Below are positions 10,433 through 21,950 of a stretch of DNA of 64,000 nt, one piece after another. The notes beneath the pieces are model-generated. The model saw only the letters and a list, made by a program, of their open reading frames with translations. It had not been told where the DNA came from and did no database searches. The first letter of the stretch is position 1; every line of letters starts with the position of its first letter. The translations under genes were made by a program, and so were the position numbers. Origin of the DNA: Nilaparvata lugens (Eukaryota; Arthropoda; Insecta; Hemiptera; Delphacidae); the NCBI RefSeq assembly GCF_014356525.2, contig NC_052506.1:27836372-27900371 (forward strand). Direction: 5' to 3'.

Positions 10433-10941
10433 TATGTCAAATATGATAAATGCTAATTAAACAGTGACAAAAATGATAAGCGAAGATGCTTAAAAAAGAG
10501 ACACAAACGGGACTTACAGTGAACAGTGATGTGTAAAGTGTTTGGATACTCTTACAACAAGGTATTTATACTTAAGTTTTTTATAATGCTCTAGCGCCCC
10601 CATGTTTTGTGTTGATTTATTCTTGGCTAGTTTACAGGCTGTGACTTATTTTCCAACCGGCTTAAACACATAATATATTTTTGACTAGAAAGTAATAGCA
10701 GTTTAGGCTTATAAAATATAATCTCTCTCTATAAACATGTAATTTTTTACAGTACTAATAATATAAAATTTTCTTTAAAACATATAATTTCTCTTTATTT
10801 AAAGCTATTGATTCCCAAAAAGTAATACAAATTTCTCTTCGCCAGTTTTCCTCACAACTCGTATAAGTTATCTATAATTTTCAATATGGTTATTGACTTA
10901 ATTTCAAATAATTATACAATGAGCTTGGCTCTCATCATCAG

Positions 10942-10959
10942 TCCCACGTTGGTACGACA
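10942..10959 (-). other. Candidate tRNA-Lys primer-binding site, displaced from the LTR
   Basis: On the minus strand this reads TGTCGTACCAACGTGGGA, close to the complement of the tRNA-Lys(CUU) 3' end (TGGCGCCCAACGTGGGGC) with a few mismatches and one extra base. The orientation is right for priming minus-strand DNA. It lies ~220 bp from the 5' LTR boundary, however, whereas a working PBS normally touches the LTR. The tRNA comparison is from memory. Confidence 0.35.
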
Positions 10960-11001
10960 TGTCTTTGTGTCACGTTATTCTTTATATTTAAATAACGATT
11001 A

Positions 11002-11062
11002 GCCTCCTGCTTGGCATCAGTCGGTAAAGCATGAGATTTGATATAATTAGGTCGTGGTTTTC
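11002..11062 (+). pseudogene. tRNA-Lys-like fragment between PBS-like site and 5' LTR
   Basis: CAGTCGGTAAAGCATGAGAT matches the D-arm and anticodon-stem region of tRNA-Lys(CUU) with few changes, and GGTCGTGGTTTTC further on matches the variable and T-arm region. The anticodon loop and T arm are decayed and the 3' acceptor half is missing, so this is not a functional tRNA. It may be a SINE head, or tRNA primer sequence copied into the element during reverse transcription. Confidence 0.4.
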
Positions 11063-11181
11063 TAATAGTATTCAGTCTTAAAAATCTTGATAGGCCTAGA
11101 TATGGCTTCTCCAATAACTCTTGTAATTCAATAAATAATAAATATATATATAAATGATACTTATACTATAGAGTTGAGGAA

Positions 11182-12502
11182 TAAAAATAAATTGCACACC
11201 ATGAAAGTTTCATACATATATTACATAAATAATGCAAAGATCAGTCGAGGCAAAAAATATATATAGAGCGATAAAAAATATAATATAAAAATAGAACAAT
11301 AATTGAAATCAATAAAAATATCACAGGCTAACTTTATATTCTAGATTTATGGCACGAATCATTACCATGTGCCTTTATCTTAAAATCATATGCATTCTTT
11401 TGCATGTAGCTGCGATATGCACTTGCTAATACTTGTCGACTTGGATAATTCAATCAAAAAATATGTGCTCTAAGATCAGCTTGATAAATTAGCCACTAAT
11501 AATCCAATATATATTTATATATTAAAATCTCTAGTATTTAGTAGATTTATTTGTATCTAATATACATTTTTATCTCAGGGTGCAAGATTCGGCACCTGAC
11601 GGAATAGGTAGAGCCATTCATCTAGTGAATTAGAACTATAATAAATTATCGCAAATTGTATTGCAAAAAATTAAATATTGTATGCATATGTTTTAATAGC
11701 CTAGATTTCGTACTTCTTTGATTTAATAGAATTTCTAAAATATTGATCTATATTTTGCTTTCAAATAAATACCTTTAATACTAATTTTACTTGCGCAAGT
11801 ATTACTCTTATTATTTCTCAATTTATAATAAAACCCTTTCGGCGAGCTAGCTTTGATCATCAGATTAATTCGAAGCACTAGGGCGCCCATCACTAATTCA
11901 AATTTAATCACTCACGTGTCGAAAATCTTCTTGTAAGCCGCCGATGTCGATCCAACTCCATGTGGTCCGGGAATATGGTAGCCGGAATCGTCTCCTCCAA
12001 GGGGTTATAAGTTTAATTCAAAATGAAAATGACTTCTGCTTCACAATAGCATCACGAAGTCTTTTAAGAAATTTAATAATTTACTTTAACTTTAACTTTT
12101 ACAAAATCATTAGTAAGGTACTTCGCTCTAAAATATTTGGGGTCCTCTTATGGTGGCATTTGGCTGGCGAGTGCTGGTTCTTCCTTCTCAAGTTTTACAG
12201 ATCCTCTTTCCGACTTTCAAATTAGCATAAAATTTAAATATCTTAGTCCTCCGCCATTTAGGTTCAAATAGATCTTACAAAAAATACCAAAATATTGCTT
12301 AGATTATATGATTAATAATTTCTTTGCATTCGAGCCATATCGATAACATAGATTACACAAATTTTAACACAAAATCTAGTACATTTATATAAATATATAG
12401 AAATATTTTTGAACTGGCCTACAGTTGCCGCCTATTAACTGCCGTTTTACTATTGGTGCATGCAAATTTTATTCGGTATTCATGCGCCTGGTAACTCTTA
12501 TT
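11182..12502 (-). repeat. 5' LTR (right copy)
   Basis: Near-identical to the left repeat and presumed to hold the promoter, since the ORFs run leftward from it. An open frame of 93 codons on the plus strand inside it (11944-12225) is interrupted in the left copy by a small indel and is judged incidental. Confidence 0.85.
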
Positions 12503-12506
12503 CAGA

Positions 12507-15080
12507 ATCTGAAAAAGCTATTCTAAGAAATATAGGAGTTGTGAGTTACTTATATTAAAGTTAATATAGAAGAAAAAATATTCCCAATTAATCAAGGAAG
12601 CATTGTCTCAAAGAAGCATCATCTCATTGTGATGATTGTGACATTTAAATTCAATATTGAATCACTAGATAAGAATGGCATAAAACCAGAGTATTAGAGC
12701 ATAGTATTTTATTTTTGACTCTAGTAGACTTCACTGATAGGAAAGCTTTGTGATATTGGTATCTGTTGTGCATATAAATTGTTCAGAATAACACAGTTTG
12801 AACTTTGTTGGATTATAGTGGGAAGGAAGTGTTCAGTGAAGGTTTTCCTGGTGAGATTCTGAGTCAGGATAGATTTAAAAATCGCCCACGCTTTTAAACT
12901 AGTTAAAAATCGATAGATAAGCGATAGCTGGTTGAACGGCACGTCGAATCTTTCGCAGAAGGCTGCTTGTGTATCATCAAGCTTTTAGCCGTTTTTCTTG
13001 GCCTGAGGAAAGAGACAAAACGAGTGAGTGAATAGGGATGCGCCAGTGAATATGAGTGAGAAGCAGCAGGTGAGGGTACATGTGTTTATCTTGCTCACGC
13101 ATGAGTGAGTAATAAAATATAGCCTTTGTATATCTATCTCCAGTCAGCGAACCAACCGCACTTTTGAGTCATGCATTATCATAAGTCAGGCTGGCACACA
13201 TATACACAAGCTGGCACTTGGTACGTGTAGGATGAGGTGAGGGGAATAGAGAGGGTGGATTCAATATTCTTTATCACCCGTTAATCTCACACTCTCTCAT
13301 GCTTTCTTCGTCTTCCTCAACTAGTATACACTTAACATTTTTGAGATATGTTTGGTCGGTTTGCGCCTTACCGTCGTCGACACCACGATGAATGCGACCA
13401 AGAGTGGCCCTGAGAAAAGCCACGACCCCTGATAGCAGCCAACGGTCACCGTTATTACAACTTTACCATATCGTCGAGAAAACGGTAATAACATGTAATC
13501 GTTAGATGTATTTCCAATCAGTATAGTACATCATTTTATAAAACATCGAAAAATGAAGAAGCTTTCGCTGGTGAAAGGTCTGTCCCAAAATAAACATCTT
13601 CGAGACACACTTTTGAACAATTTATGTGAACAAAATCTGTTATCAGTACAAGCTTTCAAAGCAATCATTAATGGATCTTCTATGAAGAATAAATAGGTTA
13701 TAAATATACAATCCTATAAAAGCAAACAGTTTAAACATACTTTGTCGTGGATTTGTGAAAAAAAAGATATTCCCAGAACTTCCAAAATTAACTTTCGGTT
13801 CATTTTGAAGAATTTCTTCCGATTGTTTTCATAGTTTAAGAATGTTAGAAAATAGATTGAATATCTTATCAAACTATTTGCTATTTTATTGTGTTATATA
13901 ATTTGGCTGCATTGTTGAGTATGAAAGTCACAATATTACAGTACCTTTGAATGTAATGTGATAATTTAATGTTCCTAATAATTATTATATAGAAATAAAG
14001 ATGAAGGTTATTATCAAACCTGATAATTAGTGACAGGGATAATTGATATTTCGTCATTGACATGGGATGAGGAAATATAATTTACAAGATTTAATCAACT
14101 GATAGAAGTAATAGAAGTGACGTTGATGTACTCTGCGGATAGGTAGAATGATAAAAATAAATAGATGTAATGATACGCTTTGAGCAGCAACTTTTATAAA
14201 TCGATTTGTGGCATCACCTGAGTAGGCTACCCTAAAGAATAAAGTCTAAAATAGTAAATATAGTCTAAGGAATAGTCTAAACTAACTTTAGTAGCAAAAT
14301 AACTGATATTGTATATGCACAAGAAAATCAAACTAAACTAAAATAATTATTCCACAAAGCCGATGTTGTAATCAACAATCATGCAACAATGAGGATAACT
14401 TAACAAATTAGGTTTAGAGCAGTTTTGGGCGAATGCCTGTTGTTTTTACCTGGATTGTATTTGTATATAAATAAATAACAAAATCATTGCAATGCTAAAG
14501 CTATATTTACACTATTTGATAGAAATCACATTTGATTTTACAAATTTCATCCTATTCAAGACCATCAAATGATGTCTCATCTATCTATTAATCCATGTTC
14601 AGTTGCATGGAAGCGTATGTTTTTTTTCAAAAAAATGTGAAACGTAACTCAAGATGTCCATATATTATCCACGGTTATGCAATGAAAGAATGTCAATACA
14701 ATTTTTTCTGGCTTTAGTTGTTGATATCACTTGAAATTATAGAAAAAGGAGATTGATGATATTACATCCGAACGACAAAAATATTTGATTGGATTCAATC
14801 TAATCGTGAATATATTTTGTGAGTTTGTAAAAATTACATGGAATTTATTCAAAAGTTAGCTCGCGTCGTCGATATTCCGAATATTCTATCAACTCGACAA
14901 TAATAATAATATACTTTATACAAGGAAGTTGAGCTACGTTGGAAGGTAGAGTGGAGAACGAAGGTTGCTACAGAGAGATTCACTTGAAACTATCAGCATT
15001 ACTCATGAATACCACGAAAGTTGCCCATTCAAACGATGCTGACACTCACCAAAGTGAAGGTGGAACAACGACGCGGAGCC
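12507..15080. other. Non-coding stretch
   Basis: No gene was recognised. The parts at 12900-13460 are GC-richer and contain an isolated GATAAG (~12917). The remainder is AT-rich without structure I can name. Confidence 0.4.
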
Positions 15081-15612
15081 GTTATCAGTTTGAGTCGATC
15101 AGCATCAGCTCCATCATTTTTCTCTGCATAAAAAGAGTCTGTCGAGCACCGATAACATCTCTAGAGTGGTGATCCTTATCAGTTTTCGTTCAAAGAGAGA
15201 GAGAGAGAGAGAGAGAGAAGTGAGAGAGCAAGCGATGGATAGAGAGAGTACAAGTAAATAAGAATGTATATGTGAGAGTACAAGGACATTGCCTGTCAGC
15301 ACCCCTCCTCACACCACTGTGACGTCACGACCCCCGCATGGGTTCAGCTCATGTACTGAACTTCCTCGACGTTCTAGGTCTTGCTTTCTGTCTTCCTCAC
15401 AATTTCGCGTCGGATGATCAAGATTTCGATAACGATAACACAGTCAACTCGCACGTTCATCAAGAGGCAAGAGACGAGTGACATGGAAATGTCACTGGTG
15501 ATTCAAGTTTGGCAGGAAAACGTTAGCCTACTACGTTCAAATTGTCAGACTATTATCAGAAACTTTATTATTAAGAGAAATTCGGGAATAACCGCTGTGA
15601 CAGATGTTATCA
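15081..15612. promoter_or_regulatory. GATA-site island with AG microsatellite
   Basis: GATAA/TTATC occurs near 15082, 15151, 15176, 15428, 15434 and 15607 in a GC-richer block, above expectation. An (AG)n tract lies at 15194-15219, a possible GAGA-type element. A GTGACGTCACGA palindrome resembling a CRE/ATF site lies at ~15320. Regulatory role is inference. Confidence 0.35.
15194..15219. repeat. (AG)n microsatellite
   Basis: About 13 uninterrupted AG dinucleotides, followed by further GAGAGA pieces. Confidence 0.9.
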
Positions 15613-17066
15613 GTGGGCATCGAAGATATGTGATTTCTTAAAGCTTTCTCCAGCACTTAACTGCATTAAGCTTTAACTGAGAAGACAATATTTAAAAAAA
15701 ATTGCATTGTTTGTTAATGCGGAATAATCGTAATTTTATATTTTAATTTATAATTATTATCCTCATGAAAGGCTCTTTCTGTAACTATTGCTTGATAATA
15801 ATATTATTAGTCTATTAATAACCTCATAGCAAGGTCTGTATTGAAGTTATTTCTTCTCTTCAAACATTCATATACCCTAACATTGAGTAGGATATTACAA
15901 CATTATGATTATTAGGAACTTTTTTAAATATATTAGTATATACTATATATATAGTTGGTATGGTTTTGAAATTATTCTACAGGCTAGAAAAGATGACAAC
16001 TAACAAGTTAGGCAGTCAGTATTTTATTATTAATAATACTGAATTCGGAAAACAAATCTAAAGAGATGAAGCTATTCACTCAAGGAAATCCAGTAATAAC
16101 TCCATTGGAATGACATGATTGGTAATCATATTTGAATATCCAGGATATTTCACATTCTCAAGTTCGATTCTGGAAAAGTATAAACCAAGCCGCCAACTGA
16201 AACAGCAATATCGAGATAAGTGGCAAAGCAAGCTATGAGTGCATTGAAATCGTATAATGCGACGACACTGCCAGCGAAAATTTATGTAAATGCGCGTATT
16301 GAGTAAAACAGAAGAAGTCTCGTGCAGTAAATCTCAGTTTGCAGGGACAAACAAAACGGAGATCGGTTGAAGTTGGCAGCTGAGGAAGATGATAACGGTG
16401 ATAATATGGAGGCAAAGAAATTGAGGAGCGGCTGTGCAGAATCGCACGAACAGAGGCGACACCCACACGTGTCATCGGTTCCTCCTCGCATCTTGCTCAT
16501 GACTGCCGTACTCTGTTTAGACCAATCGAGGAGTACTGTATATAGGCTAGCTGTGGACTGTACCGGAGAGGTGCAGATATCCATTACGGGTATACAAAGT
16601 GGACGTGTCACCGAATGTCACGTGGAAATGTTTTCGCAATCGGACTCGATCTGGATAACTCGGGGGCCGTGTCCTTCACAGCAATAACAGACAGAGACAG
16701 ATTGGACGAAGAGCTGATGGCGAGGATGGGGGGGTTGCAGGTCCAGACTGTGCTCCTTATCTGTATGGCCTATTGCCAGCATCTCTCCACCTTATCTAAA
16801 TCATCATCGTCATTCCAACAATTTATCTTCAAGTCGCTGACGAACGACTGCCTCAAACACGTTCCCATCTACAATATACTCCTATTGACATTGATTTCAA
16901 ACGACGAACAAACTCGAAGGCTCTTAGAGTGACGGCTAGATTACAATGCCAGTTCCCAGTGATGAGATTCTCCATTCTGTACTCAGGTCTCAGACAACTT
17001 ACAGTCTAATAACCGATCGAATCCGAGCTGAATTTCAAAATAAACCATGATCATTATTCATGAAAA
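15613..17066. other. Non-coding stretch with GC-richer island at 16200-16930
   Basis: 15613-16200 is AT-rich and featureless. In 16200-16930 base composition is more balanced and frames of 80-109 codons are open on both strands. None shows a known domain, and antisense frames are equally open, so I do not call a gene. It could be a diverged exon, a regulatory island or old repeat. Confidence 0.35.
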
Positions 17067-17240
17067 TTTGAAGAAGAAAAGATTTACTAACTGTTTGCGA
17101 TCAGTGGTGACGATCGTTCAGAAGTTGTACTGAGATCCTCAGACTGACTCGTCAGACAAGAGATTAATAACATTAACATTGCGAAACGATCATCACTACT
17201 GAACGATCGCTAGTAGTGAGTAAACATTTTCTTCTTCAAA
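17067..17240. repeat. Imperfect fold-back (inverted repeat) element, ~174 bp
   Basis: The left arm starts TTTGAAGAAGAAAA and the right arm ends TTTTCTTCTTCAAA. Arms of ~50 bp with several mismatches share GCGATC, GTGA and CGATCGTT blocks around a ~50-bp centre. The structure suggests a MITE-type element; no superfamily is assigned. Confidence 0.5.
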
Positions 17241-20200
17241 GTTCCATGGAATGTTATACATTATTTTATGGTATTATAAATTAGTGACACGAAATAAATC
17301 AACAAACCACAATCATTGTAATATCGACCATTGATAAATCTACAATATAATTTATTTAGTGCATTGATTTTTTTACTACAATTTGAGATAAAATTTATTA
17401 TATTACGACTTAATAACATATCATATTATCGAAATTTTATAATTTTTCCAAAAATTGGAGTTTTCCGAATATTTGTAATTGATTTAATTCTATTTAGAAG
17501 TATTTTTTCATTTGGACTGTTGTAAAAATTAGAATTGGAACCGTTTTGGGGCGTAGGCCGGTGGTACTTTTCTGTGAGTTGTGTATTTCTGAATAATTGA
17601 AGAAAAAAATTACAATTGTGTTTCTCGTGATGCTATACTACAATGTAAGAGGATTGAGTTGCATTTGAATGAGGAACGCCTTTTCGATTCGAATCATCTT
17701 ACCTCTGAACATGAATTTCAAAAGTGGCTTTCGATGATGAAAGTACCAAATGGCCGTCATGAATCAAATCTCACTACTGTATCAACTAGAAATAAAATGC
17801 TAATGTTATCTTTAATTAGATTTCCTGATACAATTCTATAGTAAAAAACGTAGCTACCCACTACTAGTCACTCATTAATGATTCAAATCTTGCTCACTGT
17901 CTTGACTCATGGCTATTATTAGTATAATGAATGTCAAAATGAAATTGTAACGAGTTGTCAGGAAGATTGTTTATGGTTGTAGAACTGGTTCTATAGTATT
18001 GTGTAATAGGTAATTTACCATCAATCATGGGATTTATTGAAATGTAGCTCTCAGTGAAAAGTTTTGTCACTAATGTTCTTATTGAGAAACTACATGATAT
18101 GATCAAAACTACACATGATAAAACTAATTAATCTGAATATAAATTTGAGATTAAGGTGATAGGATTATCAAGATTTTGGTCAAAAATGCTTATTTGAACA
18201 GTAACCGAGCTAAATACGATGTTCAGAATATTGTAATAATAAATCAATGTTAACAAATTCACATTGCTGCAATAAGCGTGAAAAGGTATTCTTAAATAAT
18301 CGACTTCACTTTCAAATAGCTTGATGAAGCCGGAAATTGGTGTATTCCAATGCATCAAAATAATGAATTCCATGAATAAAAATTCATGTGATTCGTAATG
18401 ACAATAACCTCTAATAATGATAAAGAGAGATTAGAAAGAGTTTTTTAATGCTCTAGAAGAAATAAAATTTCACTTTTTTCATTAAAATATATAAAAAATG
18501 TATTTTGTAATACAAAGCCAATGGAAATAAAAACGGATAATCAAGTGGTTCACATTTGGAATTGAATAATTCTGATTCCTTTCTCAAAATGGTAAGAAAG
18601 TTATCTGGGTACACTGTTTCACTCAAAATGCTTCTTTCGTGTAACGAAGCTAGAATATACAATAAAGTTACGGTTTGAGTTACTTCAACTTGACTGTAGA
18701 ATATTAATTCCCTCGCTCTTATCAGTGACAAGCACTACCTATCCATTCTTCCACAATGTATTCTGAGCAAATAAGTGAGCTTACAATCTCCTCTATCTTC
18801 AACTATCAACTGCTTTGAACACTTTTATGAAGCTGAGGTCATCCGAAGCAGAAAAACAAACATTATATTCATGGAAAGAAGTAAAATCAAATGGAATAAT
18901 ATGGAAACGACTAAACACAATCATTTTCACAGTTTTGTAACATGTTAAAGCTTTTTACGCCCTATTAAATGATACCCATTTGCAAGATAAGATGAAAACA
19001 TTGAAAATAATTCGCCAGGTTAGAATGACTGGAAGATCCGTTATCTCGTGGTACTTGAACCGACAAGGAACGATGAACAAAAGAACAACTCTAGAATTCA
19101 GAAACCATTGCTTCTACTGTCACCAAAACCTTGCACTGACAATATTAGATCTCCCAACTAATATTTTTGAGTGTTGATAAATCTGTTATAAGAGGTGATA
19201 ATATAGTGACAATATACTGTGATCATATTCACAAAAATGGAATGGCAATTTGAAGAACAGTGAACTATGATAATATTCTTTCAATTTAAGAATATAATAA
19301 TACACTATATAGAAGCATGATTGTGATCCAAGAAGCGTGTGGGAATATAAAAGTTCTGACAAATGATGTACGATTCTGAATAGATTGAGCATGTATTCAA
19401 AGCATGTTTGATATTCGCATGTATTGGAAATTAAATCAGTATCAATTTAATATTGTAATGATAATACGATGAGCAAACCCAGTTAATCCATTTGAACAGA
19501 CTTTGATTTTTTTGTAATTCAATGTTACATGAATGAATAAACATTCTGTATGTAGACCTAGTGATTTTTTAGTTTGCCAGTCACTTTTATAATGGGAAAC
19601 AAAACCTTCTGAAAGAAGTACCCATATAAATTATCTCACATTGAAAATCCACTCACCTATAGGAAATCAATCATTCACCGATTATTCATAGTGATTCACT
19701 ACTCTTCTCTCCACATACCTGTAAAAATAAATTACAGATAATAATAAAAAATATGTACTGTATAAGTTTTCTGGTATAAACAATAAATTGTTTGATGTCC
19801 ACATTGTATCACATTAAATATAAGACATTAATTGGAGCCGTTTATGTATCCTACATTACAGCAAATGTAGATATAAATATAATCTTGCAATATTGGAACA
19901 GCTATCTCCACATACTATCACTAAGAAAGCTCCAAATGGAAATCATCAAACTGTTTTATTGTTAACTTCATGAATATCTATGAAGTATCATTCACGCATT
20001 TATTCATCCACTTTTTTTATCTATATGGAATAACTGAGGACTATCTAGTTCTAGTCACACAAAAACCACATCCATTTTTGTGTAGCCAGAGTCTCGTATT
20101 CCAACAACGAACCTTTCACTGAAAAAGACGCTGAATTTTAACGACACCTCGAAATGGAATCGTGTAGAACAAAAGTACGTGAACTGTGACTCCTTACTGT

Positions 20201-21794
20201 GTCAATGAGGAAGGCATTGCACCCTTATTCATGTTGAGCCAAACGGAAAAGAAACTAAGTTGCATCGCATAATACACAATTCAAACATTAGGACTGACAG
20301 TCAGAGTCATGTTGTATCGGTCGACAGCGCCCCGTTTTCTGGAGGCCTGATGCTATTATGCGCTGCTAAGCCTACATAAGTGGGACATGCAAATCAGATG
20401 AGCAGCTAACATGCTACCACTAGTACTTGAATAATGATTAAGTAAACAGCAAGTACCACGAGTCGGTCTGCTCCAACTACTTCAATCCACATTTTGATGC
20501 ACATGCTAGTTTGCGATGAATTTCTACCCTATTCAACTCGAAACTATTCAACAAATTCCATGACGACAAAAGTCTGATTTTCATGCACAGAGAGTTGAAA
20601 TAGCCGTATGTCACAATAAATAATGTGGAGCCAAAATCATTTATGGGATGGATTTATTTTATTAGTTTTATTTGTCTAAATTGAAGATGTACTCACATTA
20701 CTTGATAGATGATACAGGAGAACATTGATGAGATGCAGATCTAGATGCAATTAGTGAAGGATTGATTCAATCATCAATCGATTCTTATAATAAGCTACAT
20801 AGAAAAGTATAAACACGTTGAATGAACGTACAGGCAAAGACATAACGTTTGGATCTGTGGTACATGATTTACATTCACTATTAATGACTCCAGTAGAATA
20901 TTCAAAAAAAGTTCATCAAATCCAGTAGTGCATTAATTATACTAATATAATAATATAATTTATGTATTTGTACGTATTGTATCGTATGTAGTACCTATTG
21001 TATTTTATATTATGGATGGTGGATTTCCTGATAATCAGGATTTATCTTTTCTTGATATCCATTTTCTTCAGCATACCTCTTGTCTATGCTGCATTTTTCG
21101 TTGCACCCTGCATTGCGCTATCCCAGATTCGCCTATAGAAGAGTTTTTTATTCTACTTGATCTCAAACTAATAACATACTATACTACAAAGCTTGAGCAA
21201 GCTACTCATAACAATATTCAATGACAGCAAATTAGACATTGAGAAATTCTAATACTAATACGTTCCTACATTTGACTGCCATGAAAATTAATGAGGACCA
21301 GGATATGCCAGCGTTTATGAGGACCCAGCTGTTTCGATAATGCATTTTTATCTATTGTCAAGATTAGGAGCGTTATGAAGTAATGGGGAAGAAGTGTATT
21401 TCCTGCTAGACGCTCCATCGAACATGGTAAACCCATTTGATGACATCAGTGCCATACTGATAACAATCAGCAACAGCGAGGATCAAACAACACCTATCTG
21501 CAACATCTACTAACGAGAATAGAGGGGGAACAGATTCAACATTCATTGGAAGATCAACAATTGGGTTCTTGGTCAACATAACTGGAGAAGGAAAAAAAGC
21601 AATTTATATGAATTACTAATTAAAAATTATTGATTGATTATTATTAACGGGTATTTTCACTCAGTATGGTCCAATGTAGCTCTTGCAGCACAAAATCAAT
21701 TACTTTTTCTAATTTTATGATATTATAAACTCTGTGATATGAAAATATGGTGGATTTCATTATCGCGGTATACATAATATAAAAACTCTAATAT
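17241..21794. other. Long AT-rich non-coding stretch
   Basis: Open frames are short and domain-free. The part at 20000-20480 is slightly GC-richer, but nothing recognisable was found in it. Confidence 0.45.
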
Positions 21795-21950
21795 TAATAA
21801 CAAATATATAAAACTTCTAGTACTCTTTTCTTAAAACTTTTTTTGTTAAAATGTTTTAAAGTTTTTAAAATTTTCTAATAAAAGGGTACTACAAGTTTTT
21901 TATTAATTTGAATTAAGTAGCTCATATAAGTGAAGTGATTTTATAAAAAC
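21795..21950. repeat. Fold-back element, family shared with 56.4 and 30.0 kb
   Basis: Inverted arms contain AAACTTCTAGTACTCTTTT and AAAAGGGTACTACAAGTTTT. The right flank (AAGTAGCTCATATAAGTGAAGTG) matches the right flank of the large fold-back at 56450-56748, so the two belong to one family. Confidence 0.55.

Larger units (their letters stand above)
10433..11181 (-). other. 5' leader of the LTR element
   Basis: About 750 nt between the 5' LTR and ORF1 with no ORF of note. It contains the displaced primer-binding-like site (10942-10959) and a tRNA-Lys-like segment (11002-11062). Such a long untranslated leader could hold packaging or internal initiation signals, but nothing specific is visible. 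Confidence 0.5.
4285..12506 (-). mobile_element. Gag-only (pol-less) LTR retrotransposon, young insertion
   Basis: Direct repeats at 4289-5613 and 11182-12502 bound a 5.57 kb interior that is read on the minus strand, so the 5' LTR is the right-hand copy. The host tetranucleotide CAGA lies directly outside both repeats (4285-4288 and 12503-12506) and is a plausible target-site duplication; 4-6 bp is usual for Ty3/gypsy-type integration. The LTRs differ by only two or three substitutions and about seven one- or two-base indels, so the insertion is recent. The interior encodes a gag-like protein and an unknown ORF, but I find no protease, reverse transcriptase, RNase H or integrase motif in any frame, and the 1.4 kb at 5614-7009 has no sense-strand ORF. 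This matches the class called TR-GAG in plants: non-autonomous elements that keep gag and presumably borrow pol in trans. The LTR ends are not TG...CA. Confidence 0.8.

Noticed and set aside
10963..11181. Extension of the 5' LTR up to the PBS-like site (which would begin with TG)
   Set aside because: The left LTR has no matching 220 bp, and the CAGA duplication fits the shorter repeat.
11944..12225. 93-codon frame inside the right LTR
   Set aside because: The left LTR carries an indel that breaks the same frame, and it is antisense to the element's transcription.
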